DNA of 64,000 nt from Demequina silvatica (GTDB taxonomy: Bacteria > Actinomycetota > Actinomycetes > Actinomycetales > Demequinaceae). Below, one piece after another: positions 24,090 through 35,089 of the stretch (the first letter of the stretch is position 1; the number at the start of each line of letters is the position of its first letter). The stretch lies in NCBI RefSeq assembly GCF_000971215.1, contig NZ_BBMA01000002.1:603111-667110 (forward strand). The letters run 5' to 3'. The notes under the pieces are model-generated. The model did no database searches. It was not told where the DNA came from and worked only from the letters and a program-made list of their open reading frames with translations. Made by a program: the position numbers and the translations under genes.

Positions 24090-27000
24090 CTAGTCAGTGC
24101 CGAGGAGGGCATTGAAGACCTTGATCGGTGTCCGGTCGAGAACGAAGGCATCCGTGACCGTGACGTTGGCGAGTCCGCGCCCTCGGAGTCGGGTCGCGGC
24201 CCCTTGGACTTGATCGTTCCAGTGCGACTTGTCGTGCCTCCATAGCGGGTGTCCCACGATGGCCGCTGATCCGTCGCCTTCGGTGCACACAAGGACTTGC
24301 AGCCCATTGGTCTGGTCGCGCTCGATCGGCAGGTGAGTGCCGTAGCCCTCGACGAAGCGGCGAATCAGGTCGTTGGTGTGCGGTTCCCAGTGGGCCAATT
24401 CGAGCTCCTTGCCGAGTGCGAGATCGACTACGTCGAGGCCGAGTCGCCAGTCGAGGGCCCAGTGATTGAAGCGGTTCTCGTAGTTGCGCAGGCAGCCGGG
24501 GCACGACGAGGTGCACGCTCCGGCGTGCGCAGGACTGCGGAGCGCGGTTCCCGTTCGCTCGCTGATCGATGTCAAGAGGCGCTCAAGGGTCTCCCGCCCA
24601 CCAAGTTCGACGGCGTAGCCGGCCCCGTTGTCGAGGGCGTCGGCGATGAACACCCGTGAAGACACGGTGCTGTTCTGCTTCGCGGGTTGCAGGCCGACTT
24701 CGAGTTCTGACTGCTCGATGCTGAGGTAGTCCTTCGCGGCATTCCGCAACAGTTCGGCGAACGAGAGCAGCGCACCCTTTCCGGCTGGGCATGCCCATGG
24801 CAGGGTCGCCACAACTCCGTCTGGAAGTGCCAGCCGGTCGAGGCCTAGGAGAAGTACGTCCGTGCGGCGTACTTCACCGATCGCCGCTGACTCCAGGGCC
24901 TGTCCACTCCTCATGAAGTCGGGAAGCGCGCGGCGATACAACTCGCGGTTCTGTGCGACAACAGACCCGTCAGAAAGGCGCTTGAGGTCGAACAGTTGAC
25001 GGTTGTTGTCGTTGACGGCGACGACCGCAGCTTGCTCGAGTAGCCGTGCCGACATTGCTGGCAGTTGAAGCTCATGGCCCACATGCGTGTCCGTCGAGAG
25101 CTCGGAGTACCCCGCATAGCCGGGAGCGATGTGGGTGTCGTCGAAATCGGGCTGGCTGTAGATCGTGCGGTAGCCCTCTGGCTGGTAGACGGGGAATGTC
25201 CGCATCGATTCGCCGCAAACGTCACACAAGGGCTCGGACTCGCGCTGGCGCGTGTCCAGGCTCTCGCACACGGCGCAGCGATGGACTTGGAGCGGAACTC
25301 CCAGGGGGTCTCGAGGCACCGCCTTCTGCCCTACGAAATTGTAGGCGGCGAAGCCAACCGCTAGATGTTCTGCGCCGTCCTTCACCACGACCGCGCCAGG
25401 TGCGAATGCGGTGATGGACATGCCTAGGTCGCGGTCCGCGACCGTGCTGGCGGTGAGATCGCGCATTCGGTCGATCCGCTTGGAATACAGCGCCCTTACG
25501 CGCGTGGGGAAACCAAACATGGGGAGCACGCCTGCGTTGGCGAGGAGTTCGCTCAACTCGCTGTGGCCGAAGTATGGGCTGCCGACTGCCTCGTCGATGT
25601 CCGAGACCAACTCGGTGCGCGCCCACGCCGCCAAGGTCGTTGAGGGAATCTCAGTGAACGCGCTGAACCGCTGGCACACGGCCTCCACATCGGAGGAGTC
25701 CTTGAGCCATGCATTGATGTCGCTTCGACGGTCGGTCCACTCAGAAGTCAGCCCAAATGTTCCGTGGATGCTGTCACGAGTGCGCCTCGGTGAGACAGGC
25801 AGCGCAACGAACGCTTGACGGAGCAACTCGGCGGCAACCACGCGGCGAACAATCCTCGGCCGCGAGAGATCGATGAACGGCGGAGCCGGATCGGCGGCCG
25901 TCATCTTCTCGGGGCTCTGGAAGTAGTAGTCGTCGTGGGCGCGGTCGCGCGCGACCGTCACCGCGAAGGAGAACGGCTGTCCCGATCGCCCCGCGCGTCC
26001 GACCCGCTGCTGGTAGTTGAACCGCTGCGGAGGCATGTTGGCCATTGCAACCGCTCGGAGCGATCCGATATCTACGCCGACCTCCATCGTCGTTGTCACC
26101 GACAGCAAGTCGAACGGATCGGCAAGTTTGCTCTCCGTGGGAGGTGGAAGCACGGCATTGCGGAACAAGCGCTGCCGCATCCTCTGATCCATAAGACTTG
26201 TTTGCCCGGTGAGTTCCGCGACACGCATCCGGCGCAGAGGGCGCGTCGCGAGCCAGCCGTAGTAGTCGAGCTCTTCGGTGCGGGGCAACTCGCTGAGAAC
26301 CCCGACTTCGCACTCGTCGTTGGTGCACACGCCCGCCGACGGATGGAGATGCGCCGTCGCGCAGTTGTCGCAGACCCATACGGAGACGCTAGGCGCACGC
26401 AGCACGAGTGAGTCTGGATGGCTCTGTGTCTGAAGTGTCCAGGAACTGTCGATCACACTCTGCAATTGCAGGTGCTCACCCACGCGCGCTGTAAGGGTTG
26501 TTGCATCGAGCGAGTGCTTCGCAGCGACGCGCGCCAAGTACTTCTTCACTACTCGCGGGGCAGTTGTCGTGAGTGCCGCGTACCCACCTTCAAATCTCTT
26601 GGCGACACCGAGCAGCCGGATCACGCTCGCTGTAACTTGGCTAGCGGCCTCCGGAGGAATGCCCCAGTCCTGCGCGACCTCAGCCCGCGCATGTACGACC
26701 CCAAGGCGCGTTGATTCCAAGTCGCGCGAGGCACGGTCAAAGACCGCATCCGCGAGAGCGACGGAGGTCACCCGAGCCCTGTCCTTACGGATTGGCCCAG
26801 CGATGGAGTCCTGCATCGGCACCCACGATGCCGCCGACGGCGGTTCGTATGCTCGATACCAGGGATAGTCGCCTTCACTTTGTGCCACGGATGGTCCCGG
26901 CCCGGCTGGGTTGATGCCTTGAGAAAGGAAGGCTCCCTCTGCGCTGCGCACCAATGCGGCCCACGGTAGGGCGTCTTTGTCCGCTTCGGCGGCCGCGATC

Positions 27001-29426
27001 GTGGCTAGGTCTTCAGCTTCCGCCGTACCCGCGTGCTCGAACCGGAGCGCCGCGTACAACGACTTGTACTCGCTCTTGAACCGTTCGGCGGTCGCAAGTT
27101 CCTCTCCGGTGAGTTCGCCGCGCAACAACGCGCGCAGCGCCGTCACCGGGTCTTCCCGTTCGTGGAGCAACTGTCGAACGACCTGCCGCACTTGGTCGCG
27201 GAAGTTGTTCAGCGAAATGCCCGCTGCCGTACGCGCCGCGTCGTCGCGGCTATCGGTGAAGACAATCGTGCGGGACTCTTCGGCAGAGGAGCCGAGACTG
27301 CGGAAGAGTTGTGACACGGCCATCTGAGTCAGTTGCGAACGGCCCGAAGTGTGGGCGCGGATGGGGGATCGAACGTTGCCTGCGAAGTACACTGCGGCGT
27401 CACCGTTTGCCTGGCTGCCACCGCATCGTGGGCAGGTCTCCGGGAGCGCGGGTGCGGCGAAACCGCTGCCGTCGGCTGCGCTGTTGCTGAGTACGACTGC
27501 GGGAATGCCGTCCGTACCGCCGAGCGCAAGAAGGCCCAACTTGGGGTTCCATGTGGCGGCCCCGAAGTTGAACTCGACCACTGTCTGGCCTTCGTCCATG
27601 TCGGCTGGGAGCTTGTGGCGGGTCGGGGCGTCCGGCACGGGTGAACCCAGCCAGAGCCATCGGTACTCGTCATCCTTGCGGCGGTAGACGAAGTCGCCGG
27701 AATTGTCGCCCGCTCTGACAGGTGTCGTCGAAAGGATGACTGAACCTCTGTCGGGCTGCTCGACCAGGTAGCCACCGAGACTGACATCGCCGCACTCGAA
27801 GCAATAGAGAAGCTCGAGAACGCGTGCGCCGCAGTCTTCACAGGTAGACCGAGGTGTGTCGTACATGCGTCCGATGCGGCGAGGGCTTGCGTCGACGGCT
27901 GCCGGGCAAGCAGGGTCGGAGCACGCCCAGAGGCCTCGCATCCCGCGCATCATCACGTGCCCGCGAATCTGCAACGCCGGCGGCGCATCTGCGAGGCCGG
28001 TGAGCATCCGCGAGAGAGCTTGGCGGGCTTCGCTCGCGCCGCCGAAGAGGCGCTGCGCCACCGTGTCGAAGCGAGTTGCGCGCGGCGAGGCGTGCCCGGT
28101 TGAGACGCATGCGGCCGCGATTGCCTCAGCCCAATGGCCGTCGGCCGCAGCCTCGCCAAGGTCCTCGTCGGCGAGATCAACGATGTCGGAGGCCTTCGGC
28201 ACGGTCGTGCTCGCGACCGCTCGCGGCTGTCCCGGCTCGATGACGAACGTCTCCCGGTCAACTCCGAAGAACCGCTCGAGATATTCCTGTCCGGAGTCGT
28301 CGCCGGGAAGAGACGCGCTCGTCGCGATGATCCTCAGCTGGTGCGAGTCGGGAGCAAGGCCAAGTCGAGACGCGAGGTTGCGCACTACCATGCCTACCTC
28401 GGCACCGGTGCTGCCACGGTAGAGGTGTAGTTCGTCGACAACGAGTGTGAAGACGTTGTCTCTGGAACGGGCGAGCCACTCGCGGGTGGACTCGAACATC
28501 GGCTCTTCGACGTCCCGCATGAGCATGACGTTGAGCATCGAGTAGTTGGTGACGATGATGTCTGGCGGCGTCGCGATCATGTCCCAACGCGTAATCAGCT
28601 CCCCGGAGTTGGGGTCTTGGAACTGACCTGCCAGTTCGGGCTTGTCCAGAGTTGCGAGTTGAGTGGCTAGACGAGCGAGAGACCGCATCTCCGATGCGAC
28701 CCGAGACACATCGTTTCCGGACGCTGACCCTGTGGGTACGTCGCCGGAGCCTGGTGTCGCCCCCGTATATCGGCCGAACCACAGGTCAATCGGCTGGGGC
28801 ATCGATCGCAGACCCTTGACCGCGCGCCTGAGGCGCGCGACCTGGTCCTCGACGAGCGCATTCGTGGGGTAGAGGATCATCGAACGGATCGCCGCGGGCC
28901 GTGCGCCAACCTGGCGCGACGGCTGCCATGGCTGCTTCTGGCGCTCGATGCTCCACCACTCGTGGATGGGAGGGAGTTCCGCGTCGGCGCGCTTCTCGGC
29001 CGCGATCCGCGCAAGCAACGGAATCAGGAAGGACTCAGTCTTTCCGGAACCCGTTCCCGAGGTCACTACCGGGTTCCATGGTCGAGCCGCCGAGAAATGC
29101 GTCGCGAGGGCGCTGGCTTGATGCTGTCGAAGTCTTACTTGGTCGATGGCGTGTGGTGCGACGCCGAAGACTGAAGCGACCACGTCGCCCAGGGTCTCGG
29201 CATCAATGTGTGCCCCCTCGGCCGCGTCGGCGACGGAGGCATTGCCCTCGTAGGGCAGCACTGGCTCGAGCATGAGGGGAGCGAAGAGATTGCCTTGACC
29301 CTCGAGGAGCAAGCGTCGCCGTTCCTTGACGAGCTTTGCGTCCCGCAAGGCGTAGGCGGTATCGATGTAGCGCAAGAAGGCCTCGCGCAGATCGTCCGCG
29401 ATCTGTACCGGAGTCGGGTATTGCAT
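24090..29426 (-). CDS. Very large DEAD/DEAH-type helicase with C-terminal DUF1998/MZB region, DruE-like
   Basis: This 1778-residue superfamily 2 helicase has a Q-motif-like [10 protein letters not shown] (98-107), Walker [10 protein letters not shown] (122-130), motif Ia [13 protein letters not shown], motif [12 protein letters not shown] (DELH at 331-334), SAT as IATSASLPG, and motif [14 protein letters not shown]. Several Cys pairs ([24 protein letters not shown]) and a C-terminal Cys cluster [16 protein letters not shown] mark the DUF1998/MZB region. Size and layout match DruE, the common subunit of Druantia anti-phage systems. ATG at 29426 is chosen since GAGG lies five bases upstream and the 988-residue gene ends seven bases before. 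DISARM or Dpd-type helicases are alternatives but usually split or shorter. Confidence 0.85.
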   Translation of the reverse strand: MQYPTPVQIADDLREAFLRYIDTAYALRDAKLVKERRRLLLEGQGNLFAPLMLEPVLPYEGNASVADAAEGAHIDAETLGDVVASVFGVAPHAIDQVRLRQHQASALATHFSAARPWNPVVTSGTGSGKTESFLIPLLARIAAEKRADAELPPIHEWWSIERQKQPWQPSRQVGARPAAIRSMILYPTNALVEDQVARLRRAVKGLRSMPQPIDLWFGRYTGATPGSGDVPTGSASGNDVSRVASEMRSLARLATQLATLDKPELAGQFQDPNSGELITRWDMIATPPDIIVTNYSMLNVMLMRDVEEPMFESTREWLARSRDNVFTLVVDELHLYRGSTGAEVGMVVRNLASRLGLAPDSHQLRIIATSASLPGDDSGQEYLERFFGVDRETFVIEPGQPRAVASTTVPKASDIVDLADEDLGEAAADGHWAEAIAAACVSTGHASPRATRFDTVAQRLFGGASEARQALSRMLTGLADAPPALQIRGHVMMRGMRGLWACSDPACPAAVDASPRRIGRMYDTPRSTCEDCGARVLELLYCFECGDVSLGGYLVEQPDRGSVILSTTPVRAGDNSGDFVYRRKDDEYRWLWLGSPVPDAPTRHKLPADMDEGQTVVEFNFGAATWNPKLGLLALGGTDGIPAVVLSNSAADGSGFAAPALPETCPRCGGSQANGDAAVYFAGNVRSPIRAHTSGRSQLTQMAVSQLFRSLGSSAEESRTIVFTDSRDDAARTAAGISLNNFRDQVRQVVRQLLHEREDPVTALRALLRGELTGEELATAERFKSEYKSLYAALRFEHAGTAEAEDLATIAAAEADKDALPWAALVRSAEGAFLSQGINPAGPGPSVAQSEGDYPWYRAYEPPSAASWVPMQDSIAGPIRKDRARVTSVALADAVFDRASRDLESTRLGVVHARAEVAQDWGIPPEAASQVTASVIRLLGVAKRFEGGYAALTTTAPRVVKKYLARVAAKHSLDATTLTARVGEHLQLQSVIDSSWTLQTQSHPDSLVLRAPSVSVWVCDNCATAHLHPSAGVCTNDECEVGVLSELPRTEELDYYGWLATRPLRRMRVAELTGQTSLMDQRMRQRLFRNAVLPPPTESKLADPFDLLSVTTTMEVGVDIGSLRAVAMANMPPQRFNYQQRVGRAGRSGQPFSFAVTVARDRAHDDYYFQSPEKMTAADPAPPFIDLSRPRIVRRVVAAELLRQAFVALPVSPRRTRDSIHGTFGLTSEWTDRRSDINAWLKDSSDVEAVCQRFSAFTEIPSTTLAAWARTELVSDIDEAVGSPYFGHSELSELLANAGVLPMFGFPTRVRALYSKRIDRMRDLTASTVADRDLGMSITAFAPGAVVVKDGAEHLAVGFAAYNFVGQKAVPRDPLGVPLQVHRCAVCESLDTRQRESEPLCDVCGESMRTFPVYQPEGYRTIYSQPDFDDTHIAPGYAGYSELSTDTHVGHELQLPAMSARLLEQAAVVAVNDNNRQLFDLKRLSDGSVVAQNRELYRRALPDFMRSGQALESAAIGEVRRTDVLLLGLDRLALPDGVVATLPWACPAGKGALLSFAELLRNAAKDYLSIEQSELEVGLQPAKQNSTVSSRVFIADALDNGAGYAVELGGRETLERLLTSISERTGTALRSPAHAGACTSSCPGCLRNYENRFNHWALDWRLGLDVVDLALGKELELAHWEPHTNDLIRRFVEGYGTHLPIERDQTNGLQVLVCTEGDGSAAIVGHPLWRHDKSHWNDQVQGAATRLRGRGLANVTVTDAFVLDRTPIKVFNALLGTD

Positions 29427-29433
29427 CAGGACC

Positions 29434-32400
29434 TCACTGACTGATCCGTGAGAACACGATATCGGCGACCTCGCGCGAGACCCCCGGATATTGCAGAAGT
29501 CGAGATTTCTCGATCTCGATCGGTGCGCGACCCGAGCAAAGCGTGAGCGCGCGGCCATACAGCCCCGGCAGATCAGCTCCCAGCGGGGTCACTACGGACT
29601 GTGTACGCGAGTGATATCCCACCAGCGGATCGTTCGCCCACAGGTTGGCGACGTGCTTAACGAGCTGTGCGTTGGCGAGGGCAAGCGTTCCGTTCTCCAG
29701 GTCGCGCATGGAGCGGACCACATAGATCGATCCGAAGTCGCGCAGCCGATACGCGCCTGCCATCGCGAGCGAGCCGGCGGCGATCCACGACGCAGATGCG
29801 CAGTCCCAGTACTCGGCTGACCTGTACTTCGGAACCGCGATACGCGTCAGTGACTCGGCGACGGAACTCAAGGTCGGGAGCGCGTTCGCCATGGACGCAG
29901 CTGGCGAAGAATGGAGGACGACGATCCCCATCTCGGCCAACTCCTTTGCCACGAGCGAGCCGCACACCTCGATGCGTGGGATGCCGCCATCGGTGGTGAC
30001 GGTGACCGTCGCATCGGGTTCGAGCGAGCGACGAAGCTGAGCGACGAGCGCTGCGGAATGGGCTCCAGTGAGCACGTGCTTCCCGCCGTCCACGGGAACG
30101 AGAGTCGCCGAGTTCACCGCCCAGTGCGTTGGTTTGAGTCGATCGTCTCTCGCGATATCGATGTGGCCGACGGCCTCAAGGCGGCGCACGAGTACATCGG
30201 ATAGGAGTCCCGAACCTTCCACCTGTGCGGCGATGGTCTCGAGCGTCGAGAGAGTTCCGTGACCGACGTGGTTGAGGGCATCCGTCGCTGTCCTCAGGTC
30301 GTGCGTCGGCGCGTCGACGACCCGAGGGATCTCCAGCGGTGCGCGCGGCTTCGCGGCGTGCGTGTCCCTCCGACGGGCGGCCCATGCTGTTCCCGCCGAG
30401 CGCCGAACGGTGCCGCATGTTGAGCACTCGCCGACGATGGTGCGTGTTCGGCGTTCCCCGGGGAGGGGCGCTGGCGGCAACTGTGTACGGTGCTTCCCAG
30501 TTACGAGGCACGAGTCTTCCGCAACGGGTACTCCGACGCTGAGCCTCGGCGGACTCTGGGGCTTCGGCCGCGCCGCGCGGGGCGTGAATTCGGGCATGGC
30601 CTCTCGCGGGGAGTCTAGGACTTCTGGCAGTCCGAGGGTTCGCGCGCCACTGACGTGAGCGGGCCAGTCGGCCGGACCTGCCGAGAGCGGCCACCGAGGC
30701 GATGACTCAGGCGAGTACACGAGTCGGATGTCATCTTCGGCGACGCTGAACTGCGGGGTGCTCGCGGAGCGGAGGCGGATCAATGCCGTGGATGCAGGCC
30801 GAGTGGCACCGTCGACGAACATGCCGACCAGGTACTCACCGTCTGCAAGCTCCTCACCGGCCAGCGGAAGCACCGCAACTTCGCCATCGGTGGAGGTGCT
30901 GACCAATTGGAGGCCGGGGTCGACGCGTGTCCCGTCGTAAACCCGGAGGTCAACTGACTTGGCGTTCGCGGCCACGGCGACAATCTCTGGAGGCTCAAGT
31001 GAGGACCACTTCCGCAGCAATCCTGGCAGCCGGAACCCGCCGCTCACCGTCAGGCTCGTTCGAGCGCGTGGAGCGAGCGGAAGCAGGTCGAAGTGCGTCG
31101 TGGCGGTCGGGACGGAGACAACTTGCACACGTTCGTACGCGATCCAGCTATCGGGCAACCCGGGTAGGTCTGCGAGTTCTGACCAACCGGGGCGCGCATG
31201 CTCGCGGAGGTGCGCTTCGAGGCGTGACCGGGTGTCGTGACGGGCGATCAAAAGAACTTCGTCCCCTAGCGCTGCGCACTCCACTTCTACGAACGAGCCT
31301 TGGAGGTCGTCCCAACGAAGTGGCACGACGCGACGAGGTTCGCGCCGCACCTGGCGGTCATTGTCGATGCCAAACGTTCCTTCGATGCGATCGGCTATCA
31401 AAGATGAGGCCTCGATGAGCTGCACCGTGGAGAGCCTTGTTGAACCTCCTGGGCCCGCGACCGTAGGGACTTCGGTCGTTCCGTCCGCTGCATGAAAGCG
31501 CACGATGCTTGGTGAATCGGAGCGATAGGGAATCGCGAGGTTGAACTCGACCTTCTTGCGGGGGAAGGTGCGCACGAACGCCAAGAGGTGTGTATGCCCG
31601 GCATGGCGTCCAGCCTCTGCAAGGGCTGCGCCAGAACCGTCCCAGGCATCAAGCTCGAGGCAGGCGGCGTCGACAATCCGATCGCGCGCCGCCGGGTTGT
31701 GCCAGAGGCTCGCCAAATGCGCGCTGAAGGGACTCGGGGTCTTCGTCGCGTAAGGCTCCATCGCCGCTTCCATGTCCGACGGCGCGACCCGCTGGCCGGG
31801 GGCGAAGCCCTCGAGCGCGAAGAACTCGCGCAAGCCCTCGCGATCATGCTGGCGCACGACTGCCTGCGACATGGGCAGGCCCACGTAGTCGTGGCCGCCA
31901 ATCGCATAGGCAGTGGGGATTCCCCGCTCGCCTTCCCACGCCTCCAACCACGCGTTGAGAGAACCCCAGAGCTCATTCGCGTGCTTCTGGTAGGCCCTCG
32001 TTGCTCGGGCGTGATCGCCCGTCGGGATATCCAGCAACTCGTGAAGGCGGGCGTAGTAGTTGTGCGAAGCGTGGTCGCGGTCGGCGTGCATCCGTTCGGC
32101 GGCCTGCGCAAGTACGAGCAGGAGTGGAAGAGCAGGCGGCGTCTCGAGCGGCTGTGCCGCGTGACGCCGAGCTCCGGCCACGTGCCAGTCCAGCATCGGC
32201 GTGCCGGAGTCGGCAAGGTTCAGTGTTGAGCGCACGACTCCCGAGATCGCGTCCCCACCATCGCTCGCGATCCCTGCGGTCTTGAGAATGCGCTTGCGGA
32301 CTTCTTCGTCGGCCAGGCAGTAGACCGGTAGGCCGGCCGACGCAGAACTGAACATCTCTTCGGCGATCGCATCGGTGAGTCGCCTGTACGCGGATTCCAT
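29434..32400 (-). CDS. 988-residue partner of the DruE-like helicase, function unknown
   Basis: No familiar enzyme motif is visible. The N-terminal third (1-280) looks helical. The middle (about 280-620) is beta-rich, with short segments such as [21 protein letters not shown] Cys pair in [12 protein letters not shown] (about 690-700) suggests a zinc site. The C-terminal 250 residues contain a winged-helix-like stretch and end [20 protein letters not shown]. It is seven bases upstream of the helicase, so the two form an operon with this gene first. That order matches druH-druE (type III) and also druG-druE (type II) of Druantia; I cannot tell which, if either. RBS GAGGGG lies 11 bases before the ATG. 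Confidence 0.75.
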   Translation of the reverse strand: MESAYRRLTDAIAEEMFSSASAGLPVYCLADEEVRKRILKTAGIASDGGDAISGVVRSTLNLADSGTPMLDWHVAGARRHAAQPLETPPALPLLLVLAQAAERMHADRDHASHNYYARLHELLDIPTGDHARATRAYQKHANELWGSLNAWLEAWEGERGIPTAYAIGGHDYVGLPMSQAVVRQHDREGLREFFALEGFAPGQRVAPSDMEAAMEPYATKTPSPFSAHLASLWHNPAARDRIVDAACLELDAWDGSGAALAEAGRHAGHTHLLAFVRTFPRKKVEFNLAIPYRSDSPSIVRFHAADGTTEVPTVAGPGGSTRLSTVQLIEASSLIADRIEGTFGIDNDRQVRREPRRVVPLRWDDLQGSFVEVECAALGDEVLLIARHDTRSRLEAHLREHARPGWSELADLPGLPDSWIAYERVQVVSVPTATTHFDLLPLAPRARTSLTVSGGFRLPGLLRKWSSLEPPEIVAVAANAKSVDLRVYDGTRVDPGLQLVSTSTDGEVAVLPLAGEELADGEYLVGMFVDGATRPASTALIRLRSASTPQFSVAEDDIRLVYSPESSPRWPLSAGPADWPAHVSGARTLGLPEVLDSPREAMPEFTPRAARPKPQSPPRLSVGVPVAEDSCLVTGKHRTQLPPAPLPGERRTRTIVGECSTCGTVRRSAGTAWAARRRDTHAAKPRAPLEIPRVVDAPTHDLRTATDALNHVGHGTLSTLETIAAQVEGSGLLSDVLVRRLEAVGHIDIARDDRLKPTHWAVNSATLVPVDGGKHVLTGAHSAALVAQLRRSLEPDATVTVTTDGGIPRIEVCGSLVAKELAEMGIVVLHSSPAASMANALPTLSSVAESLTRIAVPKYRSAEYWDCASASWIAAGSLAMAGAYRLRDFGSIYVVRSMRDLENGTLALANAQLVKHVANLWANDPLVGYHSRTQSVVTPLGADLPGLYGRALTLCSGRAPIEIEKSRLLQYPGVSREVADIVFSRISQ

Positions 32401-32821
32401 GCTTCGTGGGTCCCCTCAGATCCTTGCGCCTAACCTAGTGATCGCGACAGACAGTCGGTTATAGGCACGCGGAGTCCGAACACGTTGAGTGTGGGCGACA
32501 ATCTGCCCAAGGCTCGACATGCGCATCGCGGTATGGCTCTCGATAAGGCGCGCTGGTCGCGGCGTGCCGATCCTTGTCGCCGAGGCCGCTTCAGCCTCTG
32601 CAAAGCTTCGATTGGACTCGGACTGCTGAACCGGACCCGCATCGTTGGCGGCAATCGAGAGCGATACCGTCCGGTTGCTTGTCAGGCGGTCGACGTACGG
32701 TTGCGATGTGGCCATCTTGAACCGGCATAGGCGCGGCCAGCGGGGTCACACTGTGTGGATTCAATGCCGCTACGATGGCGCATTATCAGGGGTTCTGCAT
32801 AGTGCCGGGCTTGGGGGCGTG
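32401..32821. other. Divergent intergenic region, no gene recognised
   Basis: 421 bases lie between the divergent 988-residue gene and the nuclease gene. Short frames exist on both strands but none has a ribosome site or recognisable product. The region should hold both promoters. TACGAT at 32771-32776 is a possible -10 for the plus-strand genes, with a leader of about 40 bases. Confidence 0.5.
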
Positions 32822-33367
32822 GTGACTTTGACTGTGGATGGTGACAGCCGCCTGCGTTCCCATCAGCAGTTGGACCTCAACGCACGCAAGGGGCGTTTTG
32901 GTGTGGTCTACATGCGCGGCATCGCGAGCCAGGCGGGCTGCGGCTTTGATGAGACGAGTCCGGGCGAGGACACATTGGCCATTGACTACACCCTGAGTTT
33001 CCCCGAGGCCGGGGTTCGGGTGCAGGTCAAGACAACGAAGCGCTACGCGGTTGACGGACAAGAGCCCGAACTCACGTATTCGGTCGAGGATAGTTGGGTC
33101 CAGAAGTGGAGCAGGGTGCAGGTGCCGCTCTACTTCGTGATCGTCGTAGTCCCGGCAAGTTCCGAGGCGTGGGTCGCCCACGAGGACGCGGGCACGAGTC
33201 TGCCGGGCACGGCCGCCTACTGGGTGCGGCTGTCTCCTCGCCAATTCGAATCGTCGAAGACCATCCGGGTACCCCGAAGCCAACGGGTCACAGCCGCGAC
33301 GATGGAACTGTGGCATGCAGATGTCCTTGAACTCTTCCGGCCGCTGTCGACGGGGGTGTCATCGTGA
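32822..33367 (+). CDS. DUF4365-like PD-(D/E)xK nuclease-fold protein
   Basis: A 181-residue protein starting at GTG 32822 (GTG at 32819 also possible), preceded by TTGGGGGC as ribosome site. The N-terminus QQLDLNARKGRFGVVYMRGIA resembles the helix and strand opening of DUF4365 proteins. The core shows Asp55 (TLAIDYTLSF) and Q68-V69-K70 (VRVQVKTT), the D-QxK pattern of PD-(D/E)xK nucleases. DUF4365 proteins occur in many defence islands. The stop overlaps the next start (GTGA), so the two genes are coupled. Catalytic activity is inferred only. Confidence 0.65.
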   Translation: MTLTVDGDSRLRSHQQLDLNARKGRFGVVYMRGIASQAGCGFDETSPGEDTLAIDYTLSFPEAGVRVQVKTTKRYAVDGQEPELTYSVEDSWVQKWSRVQVPLYFVIVVVPASSEAWVAHEDAGTSLPGTAAYWVRLSPRQFESSKTIRVPRSQRVTAATMELWHADVLELFRPLSTGVSS

Positions 33368-34500
33368 CCGTTCGACGAGAGATGCGCGCGGATGTCGCCA
33401 GCTACCTCAAACGGCATGGCTGGTCCCAGGGCGCACCTGGTCTTATCGGCGAGTTGTGGCGCTCGGCGAGTGCCGAACTGCCCCATGAAGTTGCAGTCCC
33501 CTACGAACTTGAATGGGCATCGAGCGACTTTCGTGCGGTTGCTTCTCGGATTGCACTGAGCCGGCGCGTGCCAATGGCCGTCGTGGTCGATGAAATTGAG
33601 CGTGAGTTCCAAGACGTCCAGAATTATCGTGTGCGAGACGGCTACCTGGTCGAGGACGCGGTTTTGCTCGAAGGCGCGTCGACCATTCTTCTTTCAGCGC
33701 GCCGCCTGCTCAGAGCAGCGGCGACCACAGCGAGGAAGCCTCGTCCGGCGATCGGTGCGAACTACAGTCCTCCGGGTGACGCGCTTGCTTCTCAGGCCAG
33801 GCTTGCGCATACCAAGCGCGGTTCTTTCGTACTGCCAGTTGTGATGCCCGTGGAGCCGCCAGAGCCGCTCGAGCGCGACGTCCTAGGTGGACAGGTGGTG
33901 CTCGAACCCGCGGAACGCCGCGTCACGCGCACGTTGGCGACCGCCATCGCTGCGTTGGACAGCATCGCGATCAAGGCCGCGAAAGAGCCGGGCCTCGACG
34001 AGGTTGTTGACCTGGTGCAGAGCGGCGTAAGTCGGGAACTGGTGGCGGCGGTACGCGCGATCGCGGTGCAGTCGGGGGTCGACGCATTTGATGCGACCTT
34101 CGCGTGGGCACCGGGCCTTGGTGCGCCCGGAGGCTTGCCCGAACGGGTAGTCATCGAAGATGAAGCCTCGCAGCTGCTGGAGCGAGTCGAAGGCAAGTTG
34201 CGTACGACGAGATCGGACCGGGCTGAGTCTGTGTCCGGCCAGATCGTTGAGATTCGTCACGTGCCGGACGAGCCGCTTGGTGAGGTTGCGATTCGCACGA
34301 TCCGAAAGAACCGCAACGTCGAGATTAGAGTTACGGCGACCGAGCCCACAATCCGAAACGCGTTTGACTGGGCAAAGCAAGCTCGCGCCGTGATCGCGCG
34401 TGGGCGTGTCGTCAGCGCGCCGGGTCGTCCGCTGTCGATTCCCCACCCGGAGCAGTTGATGCCCATTGATGCGCTATTCGCAGATTCGGACAAGCCATAG
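33364..34500 (+). CDS. 378-residue protein of unknown function, coupled to the nuclease-like gene
   Basis: The GTG at 33364 overlaps the preceding stop. No catalytic motif is recognised. The N-terminal 120 residues are helical (VPMAVVVDEIEREFQDV). A conserved-looking central strand segment reads AHTKRGSFVLPVVMPVEPPE (about 153-172). The C-terminal part has a helical region and ends with beta strands (VEIRVTATEPT). The segment around HTKRGSFV resembles a family of actinobacterial proteins that I recall only as hypothetical. Its strict coupling to a DUF4365-like nuclease, divergent from the DruE-like operon, suggests a two-gene defence unit or an accessory of that operon. Confidence 0.7.
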   Translation: MTVRREMRADVASYLKRHGWSQGAPGLIGELWRSASAELPHEVAVPYELEWASSDFRAVASRIALSRRVPMAVVVDEIEREFQDVQNYRVRDGYLVEDAVLLEGASTILLSARRLLRAAATTARKPRPAIGANYSPPGDALASQARLAHTKRGSFVLPVVMPVEPPEPLERDVLGGQVVLEPAERRVTRTLATAIAALDSIAIKAAKEPGLDEVVDLVQSGVSRELVAAVRAIAVQSGVDAFDATFAWAPGLGAPGGLPERVVIEDEASQLLERVEGKLRTTRSDRAESVSGQIVEIRHVPDEPLGEVAIRTIRKNRNVEIRVTATEPTIRNAFDWAKQARAVIARGRVVSAPGRPLSIPHPEQLMPIDALFADSDKP

Positions 34501-34797
34501 TCATCGGCCGCCTTGGCCCGAGCTTCAAGTTCGGCGGATGCCAGCGACGCCGCGCCGCTTGACTGTCTGGAGACATCTCATCCGGCCGCGAAGTGGCCGC
34601 CGGGCACTGCCCCGAGCGCGGTTGAGTCGTTCTTGGTTGACCGTGAAGCCGCGCGCAGGAGTGGATGACTGCGAGTTGCTGTCGTGCGCGTCGGCGGCGG
34701 CATCGTCGGCAAGTGATCTGGGCCGCTGGCGTCCGAGGTATCTTGCTGGTGAGGCGACCACTCCGGGTACCGCCTGGACTCGATGAAGGGTGGACAC

Positions 34798-35022
34798 GTG
34801 GGCTGGTTCAGCAGGAGCTCCGATGATTCCGAGGACTGGACTACCGAATGCCGGTACTGCGGTGGTGTGGCAGTGAACTCGAACTTCTGCAGTTCCGCTT
34901 GCAGCACTGCACAGTGGGAAGAAGAGGATCGAGCGAGCAGGGGCCGAGTCAATACTGATCCGAATTGCCCTGCGTGCGGCGGAGCGGGCTCGTGCCAGCT
35001 CTGCGAAGACGCCGCCGAGTAG
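34798..35022 (+). CDS. 74-residue Cys-rich (zinc-ribbon-like) protein
   Basis: GTG at 34798 follows AGGG by seven bases; an in-frame ATG 15 bases earlier has no ribosome site. The protein has two Cys clusters, CRYCGGVAVNSNFCSSAC (about 19-36) and CPACGGAGSCQLC (about 57-69), the second of DnaJ-like CxxCxG type. It is probably zinc-binding. It stands alone between the unknown protein and the convergent gajB-like gene. The preceding 297 bases (34501-34797) show no gene. Function unknown. Confidence 0.6.
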   Translation: MGWFSRSSDDSEDWTTECRYCGGVAVNSNFCSSACSTAQWEEEDRASRGRVNTDPNCPACGGAGSCQLCEDAAE

Positions 35023-35089
35023 GCAAGTCGCCTCCGACGCCGCTCTGCGGGGAAGGGTGGGCCGCCGTGCTCGCAGGCCCCGCCCACGC

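Noticed and set aside
24090..29426. Assignment of the large helicase operon to DISARM
   Set aside because: DISARM has separate DrmA helicase and DrmB (DUF1998) proteins plus a DrmC phospholipase-D protein; here helicase and DUF1998 regions are in one chain and no PLD motif is present.
32600..32660. A tRNA-like stretch (GGTTCAGCAGTCC on minus)
   Set aside because: No acceptor, D- or anticodon arm could be folded around it.
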